Positions 45,397-55,058 of a stretch of 64,000 nucleotides of DNA are shown piece after piece. The notes under the pieces were generated by a model that had not been told where the DNA came from, made no database searches, and worked only from the letters and a program-made list of their open reading frames with translations. The position numbers and the translations under genes are program-made. How positions within the stretch are numbered: the stretch's first letter is position 1; each line of letters begins with the position of its first letter. The stretch is from contig NZ_JAXCLX010000001.1 of assembly GCF_034044635.1 (NCBI RefSeq), positions 2,232,001-2,296,000 on the forward strand, read 5' to 3'. Origin of the DNA: Dongia rigui. Its GTDB lineage: Bacteria > Pseudomonadota > Alphaproteobacteria > Dongiales > Dongiaceae.

Positions 45397-46869
45397 TCAG
45401 CCTACCGCCGCCATCCGCTCGGCGGCATCGACCAGATCCTCCACCCGATCGCGCTCGCGCAGCGTGACGAGGGCGTCATCCGTGCCGATCATCACCGCCT
45501 TGGCGCGCTGGCGGCCGCAATATTGGAACATCTCCTCCAGGCTATAAGCGCCGGTATCGAGAAGCGCCACCAGATCACCCGGCCGGGTCGAGGCGGGCAG
45601 CGACCGCGTCGCCGGCAGGCGCACGACCTTGGCCTTGAGCTCGGCCAACAGTTCCGGTGTCACACCGGCGACACCATTGAGCTTTGCCTGCAAATCCGCC
45701 CACAGATATTCGCCCTCGACATCGAAGAAGCAATCTGCGGAATCGCACAAGGGCCCGACGACGCGGAACTCGCCATCGGGCGCCGCATCCATGCGGCTGG
45801 CATTTACCATATGGTAGTACCAGCGCACCGCCGCCGCATCGATCAGCAGGTTGTAGCCGGCATCGAGATAGAGCCACGGCATGGGACCGCGTTGCTTCTT
45901 GTTCTCGACGCAAGAAAGCAGCAGCCCGCAATCTGCCACCATGGCGCGCCCGGGCTCGAAGAAGATCTCCGCTTGCCGGTCTAGCGCCTTTGACGCTGCC
46001 GCCGCGACCTTTTCCAGCATGTCGGCGGCCGGTTCCGCGGCGCTATAGGCGGTGTAGTCGAAATCGCGCCCGGCATTGGCGCCGCTGCGGCGATGCACGT
46101 AATTGATCGGATAGCCGCCACCGAGATTGAGGTGGCGCAAGGGGCGCCCCAGGCTCGCTGCAATCTCCTGCGCCTGCCTGGCCGTGAAGCTGACGCTGTC
46201 CAGGAAATCCGGCAGATCCAGCACCTGGCTGCCGATATGGAGATGCATGCCGGCCACGTCGATGGCGGTCGGATGCGCGCGTGCAATCTCCAGCGCGTCC
46301 CGGAGTTCCGCCTGGCCCATGCCGAACTTGCTCTTCTCCGACCCGGTCTGGATACCGGCCGTGGCGCCACCGCCGATGCCCGGCACGACGCGCAGGGAGA
46401 CACGCGCGGTCGTCCTCAGGCGCGTTGCCACCTCGGCAATGCGTGAGAGTTCGAAGGCGGAATCGACATTGATGGCCTGGATCCCCAGGCTCACCGCCTG
46501 CTCGATCTCGGGCACCGATTTCGCCACACCATTGAAGACGATCTCATCCGGGCGATAGCCGGCCGAGAGCGCCTTCCACATTTCGCCGCCGGAATTGACC
46601 TCGATATTGAGGCCTTCACGCCGGAACAGCTTGATGACATGCAGGTTGGAGCAGGCCTTGCTCGCAAAGAAGATGCGCGCGCGCGGGTGACCCCCCTTGG
46701 CTGCCGCCAGCATGCTGCGCGCATTGTGCTCCAGCCGCCGGCCGGAAAAGACGAAGAGCGGCGTGCCGTGTTCCCGCGCCAGGCCAGCGAGATTGTGCCC
46801 ATCCAGCGCTAGATCCGCCCCATCCGCGGTCAGGAAGGGCGGCAGGGCGTGCTGCGCATGAAGGCTCAT
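45397..46869 (-). CDS. Fold-III PLP-dependent amino acid decarboxylase
   Basis: This is a 490-residue member of the diaminopimelate/ornithine decarboxylase family (alanine racemase-like fold). The Schiff-base lysine is K71 in FFASKACSN. Other family motifs are HIGSQ, NLGGGYP, FEPGRAMV, the active-site cysteine in GPLCDSADCF and DTGAYSLEEMF. Length is slightly above LysA. Its start overlaps the end of the M81 peptidase gene by four bases, and it ends the peptide-transport operon. It is therefore more likely a catabolic or specialised decarboxylase than the biosynthetic LysA, though the substrate is unknown. Confidence 0.88.
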   Translation of the reverse strand: MSLHAQHALPPFLTADGADLALDGHNLAGLAREHGTPLFVFSGRRLEHNARSMLAAAKGGHPRARIFFASKACSNLHVIKLFRREGLNIEVNSGGEMWKALSAGYRPDEIVFNGVAKSVPEIEQAVSLGIQAINVDSAFELSRIAEVATRLRTTARVSLRVVPGIGGGATAGIQTGSEKSKFGMGQAELRDALEIARAHPTAIDVAGMHLHIGSQVLDLPDFLDSVSFTARQAQEIAASLGRPLRHLNLGGGYPINYVHRRSGANAGRDFDYTAYSAAEPAADMLEKVAAAASKALDRQAEIFFEPGRAMVADCGLLLSCVENKKQRGPMPWLYLDAGYNLLIDAAAVRWYYHMVNASRMDAAPDGEFRVVGPLCDSADCFFDVEGEYLWADLQAKLNGVAGVTPELLAELKAKVVRLPATRSLPASTRPGDLVALLDTGAYSLEEMFQYCGRQRAKAVMIGTDDALVTLRERDRVEDLVDAAERMAAVG

Positions 46870-48362
46870 CGCGTCATCTCCCGGTCGAGCGGATAGATCG
46901 GCCGGGGCACGTTCTGGTAGGGCAGGCGGTCGTAATAGGTCGTGCAGAGGGCACCGCTGTCGCAGACGATGACCTTGCCGGCGATCGGCTCGAAGGCGGC
47001 GCGGAAATGCTGCATGGATTTGAGGCCGACGACGGTCTTCCGGGCGGGATCGATGCCGAAGGCCTTGAATTGCTGCAGATCCAGCATCTGCGCCGGCTCG
47101 GTCACGACCAGGATCTCCATGCCGTCGATCTCGATGACTGCCGAGGGGCCGAAGGAATGCTTGAGCCCCCCAATCATCGGCCCGTCGCCGGTATAGACAC
47201 CGTCGCTGATGAGCTTCAGCGTCACGGTAAGCTCCAGCGGCGCGCCGCCAAAGCGCGGATCGGTCTTGCCGCCGAGGCGCACCTTCACTTTCTCTCCGAC
47301 GCGCTGCTTGTGCAGGTAAACAGCCGTCTCGTTGTCGACGATCGGCCCGAAGGCCGCGTCACGCACGCCGGCATCAAGCAGGGCCTTCAGCAGATTGGTC
47401 GAATCGCCATAGCCGCCACCGCCGGGATTGTCGGCATAATCGGCAATGATGATCGGGCCGGTGCTGCGCACATATCCCTTGGCGATCGCCGCCGCTTCCT
47501 CGACCGGCATGTAGTAATTGAGCACATCAAAGCGCTTGGCCCAGATGTCTTCGGCGATACCCTCGGCAAAGGCGCGGTGCTTTTCGACATTGCCCGCTTT
47601 GGCGTCATAGGTCACCAGCACGGTGGGACCGACATCCTTGATGTCGGCATTGCCGAAGCCGGCATTGATGCTCACCGCCAGCACGCCCGGCTCACCCTCA
47701 TAGGCGACGCATTGCGCGAGGCGCTCGATCATCGGCCCCACATCGGTGCGCCCGCCATTGGCTTCATCCAGCATCGGTCGATGCACGCGCAGCGTGACCG
47801 GCGCAATTGCACCTTTCATCGCGCGTTCCAGAATCTCGCCCGCCTGCACCGCGCGCTCGCGCATGTCGACATGCGGGTAGGTCTTGTAGGAGACGATGAT
47901 GTTGGCAAGGGCGCACATCTTGGGCGTCACATTGGCATGGAGATCGAGCGTGATGGCGATGGGGATGTCGGGTCCGACCACGCCGCGCAGACGCTCCAGC
48001 AGCACGCCTTCGCCATCCTCGTCGAACTCCGTCACCATGGCGCCGTGGAGACTGAGCAGGATGCCGTCGAATGTGCCGGCTTTCGCGGCCTCGACGATGG
48101 CGCCACCCAGCCGGTCGAAGGCATCACGGGTCACGTTGCCGGCGGGCTGGGCCGAGGCGGAAAGCACATGCACGATCTCCCAGCCGAATTTCTTGCCGCA
48201 ATCGAGGAAGCCAGCAAGCTCGGTATTGGCATCGCCCCGTTCCTTGATCGCGTCGGCGCCGAAATAGGCGTTGCGATCGACGAAGGCCGCGTAATCGGTG
48301 AGGTTCTTGTTGAAGGTATTCGTCTCGTGGGCGAATTCGGCGGTGAGAACGCGCAATGACAT
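46866..48362 (-). CDS. M81 family metallopeptidase (MlrC-like)
   Basis: This cytosolic protein of about 498 residues belongs to the MlrC family, named for the enzyme that degrades linearised microcystin peptides in sphingomonads. Characteristic stretches are TAEFAHETNTF at the start, LLSLHGAMVTE, ITLDLHANVTP, SYKTYPHVDM and IADYADNPGGGGYGDST. I chose the ATG at 48362 (MSLRVLTAEF), and an extension to 48479 would overlap the dppF-like gene. It lies 13 bases after that ATPase gene and overlaps the decarboxylase by four bases. Context suggests it hydrolyses an imported peptide. Confidence 0.92.
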   Translation of the reverse strand: MSLRVLTAEFAHETNTFNKNLTDYAAFVDRNAYFGADAIKERGDANTELAGFLDCGKKFGWEIVHVLSASAQPAGNVTRDAFDRLGGAIVEAAKAGTFDGILLSLHGAMVTEFDEDGEGVLLERLRGVVGPDIPIAITLDLHANVTPKMCALANIIVSYKTYPHVDMRERAVQAGEILERAMKGAIAPVTLRVHRPMLDEANGGRTDVGPMIERLAQCVAYEGEPGVLAVSINAGFGNADIKDVGPTVLVTYDAKAGNVEKHRAFAEGIAEDIWAKRFDVLNYYMPVEEAAAIAKGYVRSTGPIIIADYADNPGGGGYGDSTNLLKALLDAGVRDAAFGPIVDNETAVYLHKQRVGEKVKVRLGGKTDPRFGGAPLELTVTLKLISDGVYTGDGPMIGGLKHSFGPSAVIEIDGMEILVVTEPAQMLDLQQFKAFGIDPARKTVVGLKSMQHFRAAFEPIAGKVIVCDSGALCTTYYDRLPYQNVPRPIYPLDREMTR

Positions 48363-48375
48363 CAATCGACTCCAG

Positions 48376-49335
48376 TCAAAGGGGGTGATGGCAGGCATGG
48401 GCATGGCCTGCGGCATCGGTCGTGAACTCCGGCCGCACGCGGCGGCATGTGTCATCCGCCGCCGGGCAGCGCGCGGCAAAGGCGCAGCCCTTGGGCAGGT
48501 CGAAGGCGGAGGGGATCTCGCCGGTCAGGCGCTTGATCTGGCGCCGTTGCGCGGGGTCGGGGGCAAAATTGCTGTCCATCAGCGTGCGCGTATAGTGATG
48601 CCGCGGCGGCGCCTTGGGTTCGGGCAGAATCTCGACGATGCGCCCCAGATACATCACCACGATGCGGTCGCAAAAATACCGCACCAGGCCGAGATCGTGG
48701 GAGATGAAGAGATAGGTCAGGCCAAGGTCCGCCTGCAACTGCTCGAGGAGTGCCACGATCTGCGCCTGGATCGAGACGTCGAGCGAGGCGGTGGGCTCAT
48801 CCAGCACCAGAAAATCCGGCTTCAAGGCAAGGGCGCGGGCAATGCCGATGCGCTGCCGCTGCCCGCCGGAAAGCTGGTGCGGATAGGATGCTGCCATCTG
48901 TGCGCCGAGGCCCACCATGGCCAGTAGTTCGGCAACCTTCGCCTGTGCCTCGGCCGCGGAAAGGCGGATGCCCTGGATGCGGAACGGCTCCAGCAACGCC
49001 TCCGCCATGGAATAGCGCGGATCGATGGCGGAATAGGGATCCTGGAACACCATCTGCATGCGCCGGCGTAGGTTGCGCAAGGCCGACGGCGACAGCGATC
49101 CCAATTCGGTGCCGTCGAAGATCACCTCACCCGCGCTCGGTTTGAGGAGGCGCAGCACCAACCGCGCCAGGGTCGACTTGCCGCAACCGGACTCGCCCAC
49201 CACGCCCGTCACCCGGCCGCGCGGCACATCGAGATCGACGCCGCTCACGGCCATCATGGCGCGCGTTTTACCGAAGAGGCCCTTGCGGCTCTCGAATCGC
49301 TTGTCGAGGCCGCGCAGTTCCAGAAGATTGCTCAT
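48376..49335 (-). CDS. dppF: Oligopeptide ABC transporter ATPase, OppF/DppF type
   Basis: This 319-residue ATPase has Walker A GESGCGKST, the Q-loop MVFQDPYSAIDPR, signature LSGGQRQRIGIARAL and Walker [13 protein letters not shown]. The C-terminal oligopeptide extension has GCAFAARCP, with cysteines that may hold an iron-sulfur cluster in this family. Start at 49335 (MSNLLELRG) overlaps the dppD-type gene by four bases. It pairs with that ATPase to power peptide import. Confidence 0.94.
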   Translation of the reverse strand: MSNLLELRGLDKRFESRKGLFGKTRAMMAVSGVDLDVPRGRVTGVVGESGCGKSTLARLVLRLLKPSAGEVIFDGTELGSLSPSALRNLRRRMQMVFQDPYSAIDPRYSMAEALLEPFRIQGIRLSAAEAQAKVAELLAMVGLGAQMAASYPHQLSGGQRQRIGIARALALKPDFLVLDEPTASLDVSIQAQIVALLEQLQADLGLTYLFISHDLGLVRYFCDRIVVMYLGRIVEILPEPKAPPRHHYTRTLMDSNFAPDPAQRRQIKRLTGEIPSAFDLPKGCAFAARCPAADDTCRRVRPEFTTDAAGHAHACHHPL

Positions 49336-50291
49336 GCCGCACCCGCGGGGAAATGACAGGCGAGTTCGCCGCCGCTGGCAGGCTGGACGAGCGCTGGCAC
49401 GACCGTGCCGCAAGGCTCGCCGCGCCGCTCGCAGCGCGGATGGAAGCGGCAGCCGGTCGGGTAATGTGCGACGCTCGGTACAGCGCCCGGGATGCCGACC
49501 AGGCTGCTTGGTGCCGTATCCTCGCGCGGGATGCAGCGGATGAGCGCGCTGGTATAGGGGTGGCGGGGCTCCGCGAAGATCGCATCCACCCGGTTGCTCT
49601 CGGCGATGCGACCTGCGTAAAGCACGACGACGCGGTCGCAGATCTGCGCCACGACGCCCATGTCATGGGTGATGAGGATGAGAGCGACGCCCCGCTCGCG
49701 CACCAATTCGGCCAGCAGATCGACGATCTGCGCCTGGATGGTGACGTCAAGCGCCGTCGTCGGCTCATCGGCGATGATGAGGTCGGGATCGGCCGCCAGC
49801 GCCATGGCGATGACAATGCGTTGCTTCATGCCGCCCGACAGCTGGTGCGGGTAATGGTGATAGATGGTGGCGGCTTCCGGAATGCGCAGCTGTTCCATGA
49901 TCTCGATGCTGCGCGCCTGCGCGGCCTTGGGGTCGAGGCCCAGATGCAGTGTCGCCATCTGGTCGATCTGGGCGCCGACGCGCATTACCGGATCCAGCGA
50001 GGTCATCGGATTCTGCGTGATGAAGGCGATGCGCTTGCCGCGCAATTTGCGAAAGTCGTCCTCGGCAAGATGCGTCAGATCCTGGCCGTCGAAGCTGACC
50101 GAACCACGCTCGATCTTGCCGCCGATCAACGGCAGCAGTCCCATGACCGACAGGGCCGTCAGCGACTTGCCGGAACCCGATTCCCCGACGATGCCCAGGA
50201 TCTCGCCCTTGTCGAGATGGAAGGAAATCCCGTCCAGCGGGCGGATGCCGTGGATGTTGATGGAAAGGTCACGTACCTCAAGGAGGGCCAT
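49332..50291 (-). CDS. dppD: Oligopeptide ABC transporter ATPase, OppD/DppD type
   Basis: This 319-residue ATPase starts [13 protein letters not shown]. Walker A is GESGSGKSL, the Q-loop [14 protein letters not shown], the signature [15 protein letters not shown] and Walker [13 protein letters not shown]. The C-terminal extension has [15 protein letters not shown], the usual cysteine pattern. A strong AGGAGG-like site precedes the ATG. It starts four bases after the permease gene ends and overlaps the next ATPase by four. Confidence 0.94.
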   Translation of the reverse strand: MALLEVRDLSINIHGIRPLDGISFHLDKGEILGIVGESGSGKSLTALSVMGLLPLIGGKIERGSVSFDGQDLTHLAEDDFRKLRGKRIAFITQNPMTSLDPVMRVGAQIDQMATLHLGLDPKAAQARSIEIMEQLRIPEAATIYHHYPHQLSGGMKQRIVIAMALAADPDLIIADEPTTALDVTIQAQIVDLLAELVRERGVALILITHDMGVVAQICDRVVVLYAGRIAESNRVDAIFAEPRHPYTSALIRCIPREDTAPSSLVGIPGAVPSVAHYPTGCRFHPRCERRGEPCGTVVPALVQPASGGELACHFPAGAA

Positions 50292-50295
50292 GGCT

Positions 50296-51183
50296 TCAGC
50301 CCTCCCGGAGCTTGGCGCGGATATCGAGCGCGCGGATGAGGGCGTCACCGAACAGATTGATCATCACGACCGTTACCGCGACAGCAAGACCGGGGAAGAT
50401 GATGACCCAGGGCGCCTTGAAGATGAGGGCCGAGCCGGCGCTCATCATGGCACCCCAGGACGGGACCGGCGGCTGTGCACCGAGGCCGAAGAAGCCCAGC
50501 GTCGCTTCGAGGATGATGGCGTCACCCGTGGCCAGCATGCCGCAGATGATGACCGGCGCCAGGGCATTGGGCATCAAATGGCGGAAGATGACATGGAAAT
50601 GCCCGGCGCCGAGGTTGAGCGTCGCCTCGATATAGGTCTCGTTCTTCAAGCCCAGGATCTGCGAGCGCGTCAGGCGTGTGAACTGGGCGAGATAGGCAAC
50701 GCCGATCGCCAGCATGGTGGAGGTGAGGCCCGGCCCGATGATGGCGACCAGGATGAGGGCGATGAGAATTTCCGGGAACGACCAGGAAAGATCGACCGCC
50801 GCGGTGACGCCGCGGTCGAACATGCCGCCGAAATAGCCGGCGGCAGCACCCAGCGCCATGCCAATGAAGACCGAGACGCTGATCGCCGTGATGCTGACCG
50901 ACAGCGATGTGCGCGCGCCATACATGATGCGCGAGAGCACATCGCGGCCGAACTCGTCGGTGCCCAGCCAATGCGCGGCACTGGGGGCCTGGCTCGCAAT
51001 CGACAGTTCCTGCGCGTCATAGGGATAGGGCGTGATCCAGGGGGCGAGCAGTGCCACCAGCACCAGGATCAACAGGTAGGCGCCGGCGACGCCGCCCTTG
51101 GGCGTCAGCAACACCTTGCCAGCCGTCGAGCGGCGAAAGGCGTGCCAGCGGGAAAATGTGGCGTTCATCGGAATGCTTGTCAT
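50296..51183 (-). CDS. dppC: Oligopeptide ABC transporter permease, DppC type
   Basis: This 295-residue permease has six hydrophobic segments and the N-terminal DppC/OppC extension. The family words HWLGTDEFGRDVLSRIMYGAR (seen as HWLGTDEFGRDVLSR) and EATLNLGAGHFHVIFRHLMP are present, the latter being the EAA loop that docks on the ATPases. It lies 10 bases after the DppB-type gene and four before dppD. It forms half the peptide channel. Confidence 0.94.
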   Translation of the reverse strand: MTSIPMNATFSRWHAFRRSTAGKVLLTPKGGVAGAYLLILVLVALLAPWITPYPYDAQELSIASQAPSAAHWLGTDEFGRDVLSRIMYGARTSLSVSITAISVSVFIGMALGAAAGYFGGMFDRGVTAAVDLSWSFPEILIALILVAIIGPGLTSTMLAIGVAYLAQFTRLTRSQILGLKNETYIEATLNLGAGHFHVIFRHLMPNALAPVIICGMLATGDAIILEATLGFFGLGAQPPVPSWGAMMSAGSALIFKAPWVIIFPGLAVAVTVVMINLFGDALIRALDIRAKLREG

Positions 51184-51193
51184 GTCGGCAGGC

Positions 51194-52120
51194 TCACGTC
51201 AGCGCATGCCGCACGCGCGGATCCATCGCCGCCTGGACGATGTCACCGAGGAGGGTCCCCAGCATCACGGCCATGGCCAGCATCAGCAGGCAGCCTTGCA
51301 TCACCGGGTAGTCATGCTGGTTCAATGCCTTGATGAGCAGCGTGCCGAGCCCGGGCCGGGCAAAGACGAATTCGACCGTCACCGCACCGCCCAGAATCCA
51401 GCCGATGCGCAAACCAAGGATGGTGACGACCGGCATCATGGCGTGGCGCAGCACGTGGCGCAGTTGAATGCGCCGCGCCGGCAAGCCCTTGGCATGGAGC
51501 AGCATCACGAAATCCTTCTGCATCGTCTCCAGCATGGCGATGCGGGTGACGCGCGCCACCAGCGCCGTGCCGCCAAGACCTATGGTGAGGACGGGGAGGA
51601 TGATGGCCTGCCAACTGCGGGCACCCGAAACGGGCAGCCAGCCGAGCTCGACGGAGAAAAGCAGGATGAGCAGCAGCCCCAGCCAGAAGCTCGGCAAGGT
51701 GGAGCCCAGCAGAATGCCCGCCATGACGCTGCGGTCGATGCGCGTGTCCTTGTAGATCGCGGCCAGCGTGCCGGCAGCGATCCCAAGCAGGGTCGAGAAC
51801 AGCAAAGCGGCACCGCCAAGGCGCAGGCTGAAGGGAATGTTCTGGGCAAGGAGATCGGCAACCGGCCGCCGCATGACGATGGCGTTGCCGAGATCACCCT
51901 GCGCCAGTTGCCCGAGCCAGATGAAATATTGCTGATAGAGCGGCTTATCGAGCCCGTAGCGGGCGGCGATGATCGCCTTCTGCTCGGGGCTCGATCCGAT
52001 CTTGACCAGATTGTCGACCGGATCGCCCGGCACCAGATGGATGATGCCGAAGATGATGATGGAAACAGTGAGGAAAACCGGGATGAGCAGCAACAGCCGC
52101 CGCAGGATGTAGCTCAACAT
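51194..52120 (-). CDS. dppB: Oligopeptide ABC transporter permease, DppB type
   Basis: This permease of about 308 residues starts MLSYILRRLLLLIPVF, with about six hydrophobic segments. The DppB hallmark HLVPGDPVDNL is near the N-terminus, and the EAA loop reads LPARRIQLRHVLRHAMMPV. I chose the ATG at 52120, and the upstream extension of nine residues to 52147 looks non-native. A palindromic REP-like element lies between this gene and the solute-binding gene, so it may be expressed below that protein. Confidence 0.93.
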   Translation of the reverse strand: MLSYILRRLLLLIPVFLTVSIIIFGIIHLVPGDPVDNLVKIGSSPEQKAIIAARYGLDKPLYQQYFIWLGQLAQGDLGNAIVMRRPVADLLAQNIPFSLRLGGAALLFSTLLGIAAGTLAAIYKDTRIDRSVMAGILLGSTLPSFWLGLLLILLFSVELGWLPVSGARSWQAIILPVLTIGLGGTALVARVTRIAMLETMQKDFVMLLHAKGLPARRIQLRHVLRHAMMPVVTILGLRIGWILGGAVTVEFVFARPGLGTLLIKALNQHDYPVMQGCLLMLAMAVMLGTLLGDIVQAAMDPRVRHALT

Positions 52121-52154
52121 CCCGGTGTTCCTGCAACAAATATGCATGCTCTTG

Positions 52155-52239
52155 CGTCATGCCCGCACTTGGTGCGGGCATCCACGAGTTTGCCTGTAAA
52201 CGAAACTCGTGGATCCCCGGGCCAAGCCCGGGGATGACG
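52155..52239. repeat. REP-like palindromic element between SBP and permease genes
   Basis: The element starts CGTCAT and ends ATGACG. It has three stems: GCCCGCA/TGCGGGC, CCACGAGTTT/AAACTCGTGG (10 bp, perfect) and CCCCGGG/CCCGGGG. It shares ends and inner words with the element at 10869-10983. Placed after a solute-binding protein gene in an operon, it may stabilise that mRNA segment or limit read-through. Confidence 0.75.
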
Positions 52240-52268
52240 ATGGTGAAGAGCGTGCCACATGGTCGACC

Positions 52269-53861
52269 TTACTCAGTCACTTCCATGTCCATGATGGACT
52301 GCGAACCGATCTGGGTGCCACGGATCTGGGCCGGGAGCTTCAGGCGCTCCTTGTTGTAGCCGATGTTCTGCACCGGCTGGTAGATCGGGGCAAAGGGGAA
52401 CTGCGACAGGACGTATTCGTGATACGCCTTGAAGTTGGCGACGCGCTCCTCGACGGTCTTCGATTCCGTCATCGCCTTCTTGTTCAGCTCCTCGGCCTTC
52501 GGATCGTTGAACATCGAGATGTTCGGGTAGCCGAGACGCTGGCCGCTGAAGAACCAGTCGATGATGTCGGCATTGTTCCAGTTATAGGAACGCACCGCCA
52601 GCTGATGCTCGTTCTTCTTGTACTGGTCCTTGATGGCGCTGGAATCGAAGACGGTGATCTCGGCATCCATGCCGACCGCCTTCAGCTGCGCCTGCACGGC
52701 CTCGGTCAGGCGCTTGAATTCGCTGTCGGACTGGGTCCACAGCTTGACCTTCAAGGGCTTGCCGTCCTTCTGGCGGATGCCGCCATCGCCCAGCTTCCAG
52801 CCGGCTTCGTCGAACAGCTTGGCCGAGCGCGCCGGGTCATAGGAGATCTCGAACTTGGGATCGACCTTCGATTCCGGCAGCGCGCTGATCAGGAAGTTAT
52901 GCGCCTCGGAGCCGACACCGCCATAGATGTTGGCGAGGATTTCCTTCTGGTTGATGGCGAACGCCGTCGCTTCGCGCACCTTGATATCGTCGAACGGCGC
53001 GCTGGTGACGTTGATCGGCATGTAGGCGACGTCGAGGCCCGGCAAGGTGAGGACGCCCACATTTGGCTCCTTCTTCAGCTCGCCGATGAAATCGGTCGGC
53101 ACGCCGAGCAGCAGGTCGACACCGCCGGTCTTCAATTCCAGGAACGCGGTCGATTCTTCCGGGATCTCACGGAAGGTGATCTTTTCGATCTTGGCCGGAC
53201 CCTTGTTCTCCGAGAGGTCGGAGCCCCAATTGTAATCGTCATTGCGGACCAGCACGGTTTCCTGGCCGACGGCGAAGCTTTCCAGCTTGTAGGGACCGGT
53301 GCCGATCGCCTGTGTCACGCCGAAATTGTCACCGAGATCCTTATAGGCCTTGGGGGCCGGAATGCCCATGAAGGTGCTGGAGAGGTTGAAGAGAAGATTG
53401 GGTTCCGGATGCTTCATGACGAATTTGGCGGTCAGGTCGTCGACCGCTTCGACCTTCTCGATCGCATCGACCATGTATTGGTTGTCGGTGCCGATATAGG
53501 TCTGGACCCAGTCGGCGACGGCCTGCGCGTTGAAGGGCTCACCGTCATGGAATTTGACGCCTTTTTTCAGGTGGAAGACCCATTGCATGCCGTCGGGCGC
53601 CTCTTCCCACGAGGCGGCGAGACTGGGATGGAAGCTCTGATCCGCATCCTGCACGACCAATGTGTCGTAGATCAGCCCGGTCGCCGCATTCAGCATGCTG
53701 GCCTTAACCGGGTTGTAGGTGGGGGCGCCCACTTCATTGGTGTTGAAGACGAAGGTCGCTTCCTGCGACCAAGCCATGCCGGAAGCGCCAAAAGTGGCGC
53801 CGGCAAGCGTCATCAGCGCGGTGCTGCTGACCAGAAATGCCTTGCGTAACTGGTGTTTCAC
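52269..53861 (-). CDS. Oligopeptide-binding ABC transporter protein (SBP_bac_5)
   Basis: This 530-residue periplasmic protein has a long signal peptide (MKHQLRKAFLVSSTALMTLA to about GMAWSQ). SBP family 5 motifs are PSLAASWEEAPDG, FHLKKGVKFHDGEPFNAQ, IGTGPYKLESF and REATAFAINQKEIL. It binds a peptide or similar solute for the DppBCDF-type importer downstream. It is the second gene of the operon, 68 bases after the RpiR regulator. The C-terminal part shows the expected QFPFAPIYQP stretch. Confidence 0.94.
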   Translation of the reverse strand: MKHQLRKAFLVSSTALMTLAGATFGASGMAWSQEATFVFNTNEVGAPTYNPVKASMLNAATGLIYDTLVVQDADQSFHPSLAASWEEAPDGMQWVFHLKKGVKFHDGEPFNAQAVADWVQTYIGTDNQYMVDAIEKVEAVDDLTAKFVMKHPEPNLLFNLSSTFMGIPAPKAYKDLGDNFGVTQAIGTGPYKLESFAVGQETVLVRNDDYNWGSDLSENKGPAKIEKITFREIPEESTAFLELKTGGVDLLLGVPTDFIGELKKEPNVGVLTLPGLDVAYMPINVTSAPFDDIKVREATAFAINQKEILANIYGGVGSEAHNFLISALPESKVDPKFEISYDPARSAKLFDEAGWKLGDGGIRQKDGKPLKVKLWTQSDSEFKRLTEAVQAQLKAVGMDAEITVFDSSAIKDQYKKNEHQLAVRSYNWNNADIIDWFFSGQRLGYPNISMFNDPKAEELNKKAMTESKTVEERVANFKAYHEYVLSQFPFAPIYQPVQNIGYNKERLKLPAQIRGTQIGSQSIMDMEVTE

Positions 53862-53929
53862 GTAAGCCTCCGTTTATGTCGTTTTGGGTCGTGGTTGCTT
53901 GTGGTCTGGTAGAATCTGTGAGCTTGCCG

Positions 53930-54823
53930 CTACGCGGTTGCCGGGCCGGATGAATCGCCGACATAGCCGATGAAGCGGCTGTAAAGCGCCGAGACTTCAT
54001 TCATGCGTGTCTCGACCGATGGGCCGAGCTCGTTGAAGATGCTGTTGATGAAGAGCGAGATCAGGCTGGCGACCGGCGCGGTCGCATCCCAGAACTGATT
54101 GATGTCGGTCGGCACGACGAACATCTCGTCGACCAGATCGCGGCCCCAGTCGCAATAGGCGTCGGTGAAGAGGGTCGTGGGGATGCCGGCGCGCTTGGCT
54201 TCGCTGGCCAGCACCTTGGCAAGGCGCGAATAGCGCCGCCCTTCGATGAGGATGAGGCCTGATTTCTTCACATCGCCCAGCAGCAATTCGGAGAAATTGC
54301 CGCCGGCAAGATCGAGCAATTGCACGCCGGGGCGCAGATATTGCAGCTGGTTGACCAGATATTGCGCCAGGCCCCGTTCGGTCTGGAAGCCGGCCACATG
54401 GATATGCGGCAGGCGCGCCAGGCGCTTCACGGCACGCTTCCATTCCTTGGAATGGGCCAGCTCGTAATTGCTGACCAAGGCGGCGATTTCCATCTCCAGC
54501 CCGCGCGCCAACTCGTCATCGCCCTTGCGGCTGCGTTCGCGGTAATCCTTCAGCCGATCGCCGATCAGCCAGGGCTTGTCGCCGATATCGCCTTGGAGAT
54601 CGGCCTTCAGTTCCTTTAGATGCTTGTAGCCGATCGTGCGACAGAAGCGGCCGACCGAGGGCTCTGAAACGCCAACTTTTTCAGCAAGTGTCGCCGCATT
54701 CTCGAACGGCAGGCCGTTAAGATTGGCCAGCATGTAGCTGGCGATGGCCTTCTCGGTCTTGGTGGCGCCATCGAGGCACGCGCTCAACCGCTCGCGCACA
54801 GATTTGCGGCTCGCTTCAGCCAT
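53930..54823 (-). CDS. RpiR/MurR family transcriptional regulator
   Basis: This 297-residue regulator has an N-terminal helix-turn-helix with FENAATLAEKVGVSEPSVGR and FCRTIGYKHLKELK. The C-terminal SIS-type sugar-phosphate isomerase domain includes HVAGFQTERGLAQYL, LILIEGRRYSRLAKV and GIPTTLFTDAYCDWG. Proteins of this family usually sense phosphosugars or muropeptide intermediates. It is first in the peptide operon and probably controls it, though the ligand here is unknown. The 226-base gap upstream is AT-richer near 54900-54960 and likely holds the promoter. Confidence 0.92.
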   Translation of the reverse strand: MAEASRKSVRERLSACLDGATKTEKAIASYMLANLNGLPFENAATLAEKVGVSEPSVGRFCRTIGYKHLKELKADLQGDIGDKPWLIGDRLKDYRERSRKGDDELARGLEMEIAALVSNYELAHSKEWKRAVKRLARLPHIHVAGFQTERGLAQYLVNQLQYLRPGVQLLDLAGGNFSELLLGDVKKSGLILIEGRRYSRLAKVLASEAKRAGIPTTLFTDAYCDWGRDLVDEMFVVPTDINQFWDATAPVASLISLFINSIFNELGPSVETRMNEVSALYSRFIGYVGDSSGPATA

Positions 54824-55058
54824 ATGCCCAGCCCGTCGTTTCTTGGCCCTGTTGCCGTCCGGAAGCCTTGCGCGCGTCGCTGTCTATCGCTGGCTCCTCG
54901 TTGCATCCATTTCGCTAGTTTTCTTGCAAACTGTCAATAGTGATTGTTTTCTATCAAATGTGGATGGCGCGGAAAGCCGGAGTGCCGGCGCTTGCGGGCG
55001 GGCCCTGTCGTCATTACAAAACGGGCATGGCCGATTGCATCGAGGACGCGTGCAGCTC

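Noticed and set aside
52209-53849. 546-codon plus-strand frame opposite the peptide-binding protein
   Set aside because: It is antisense to a well-supported SBP_bac_5 gene and shows no domain of its own.
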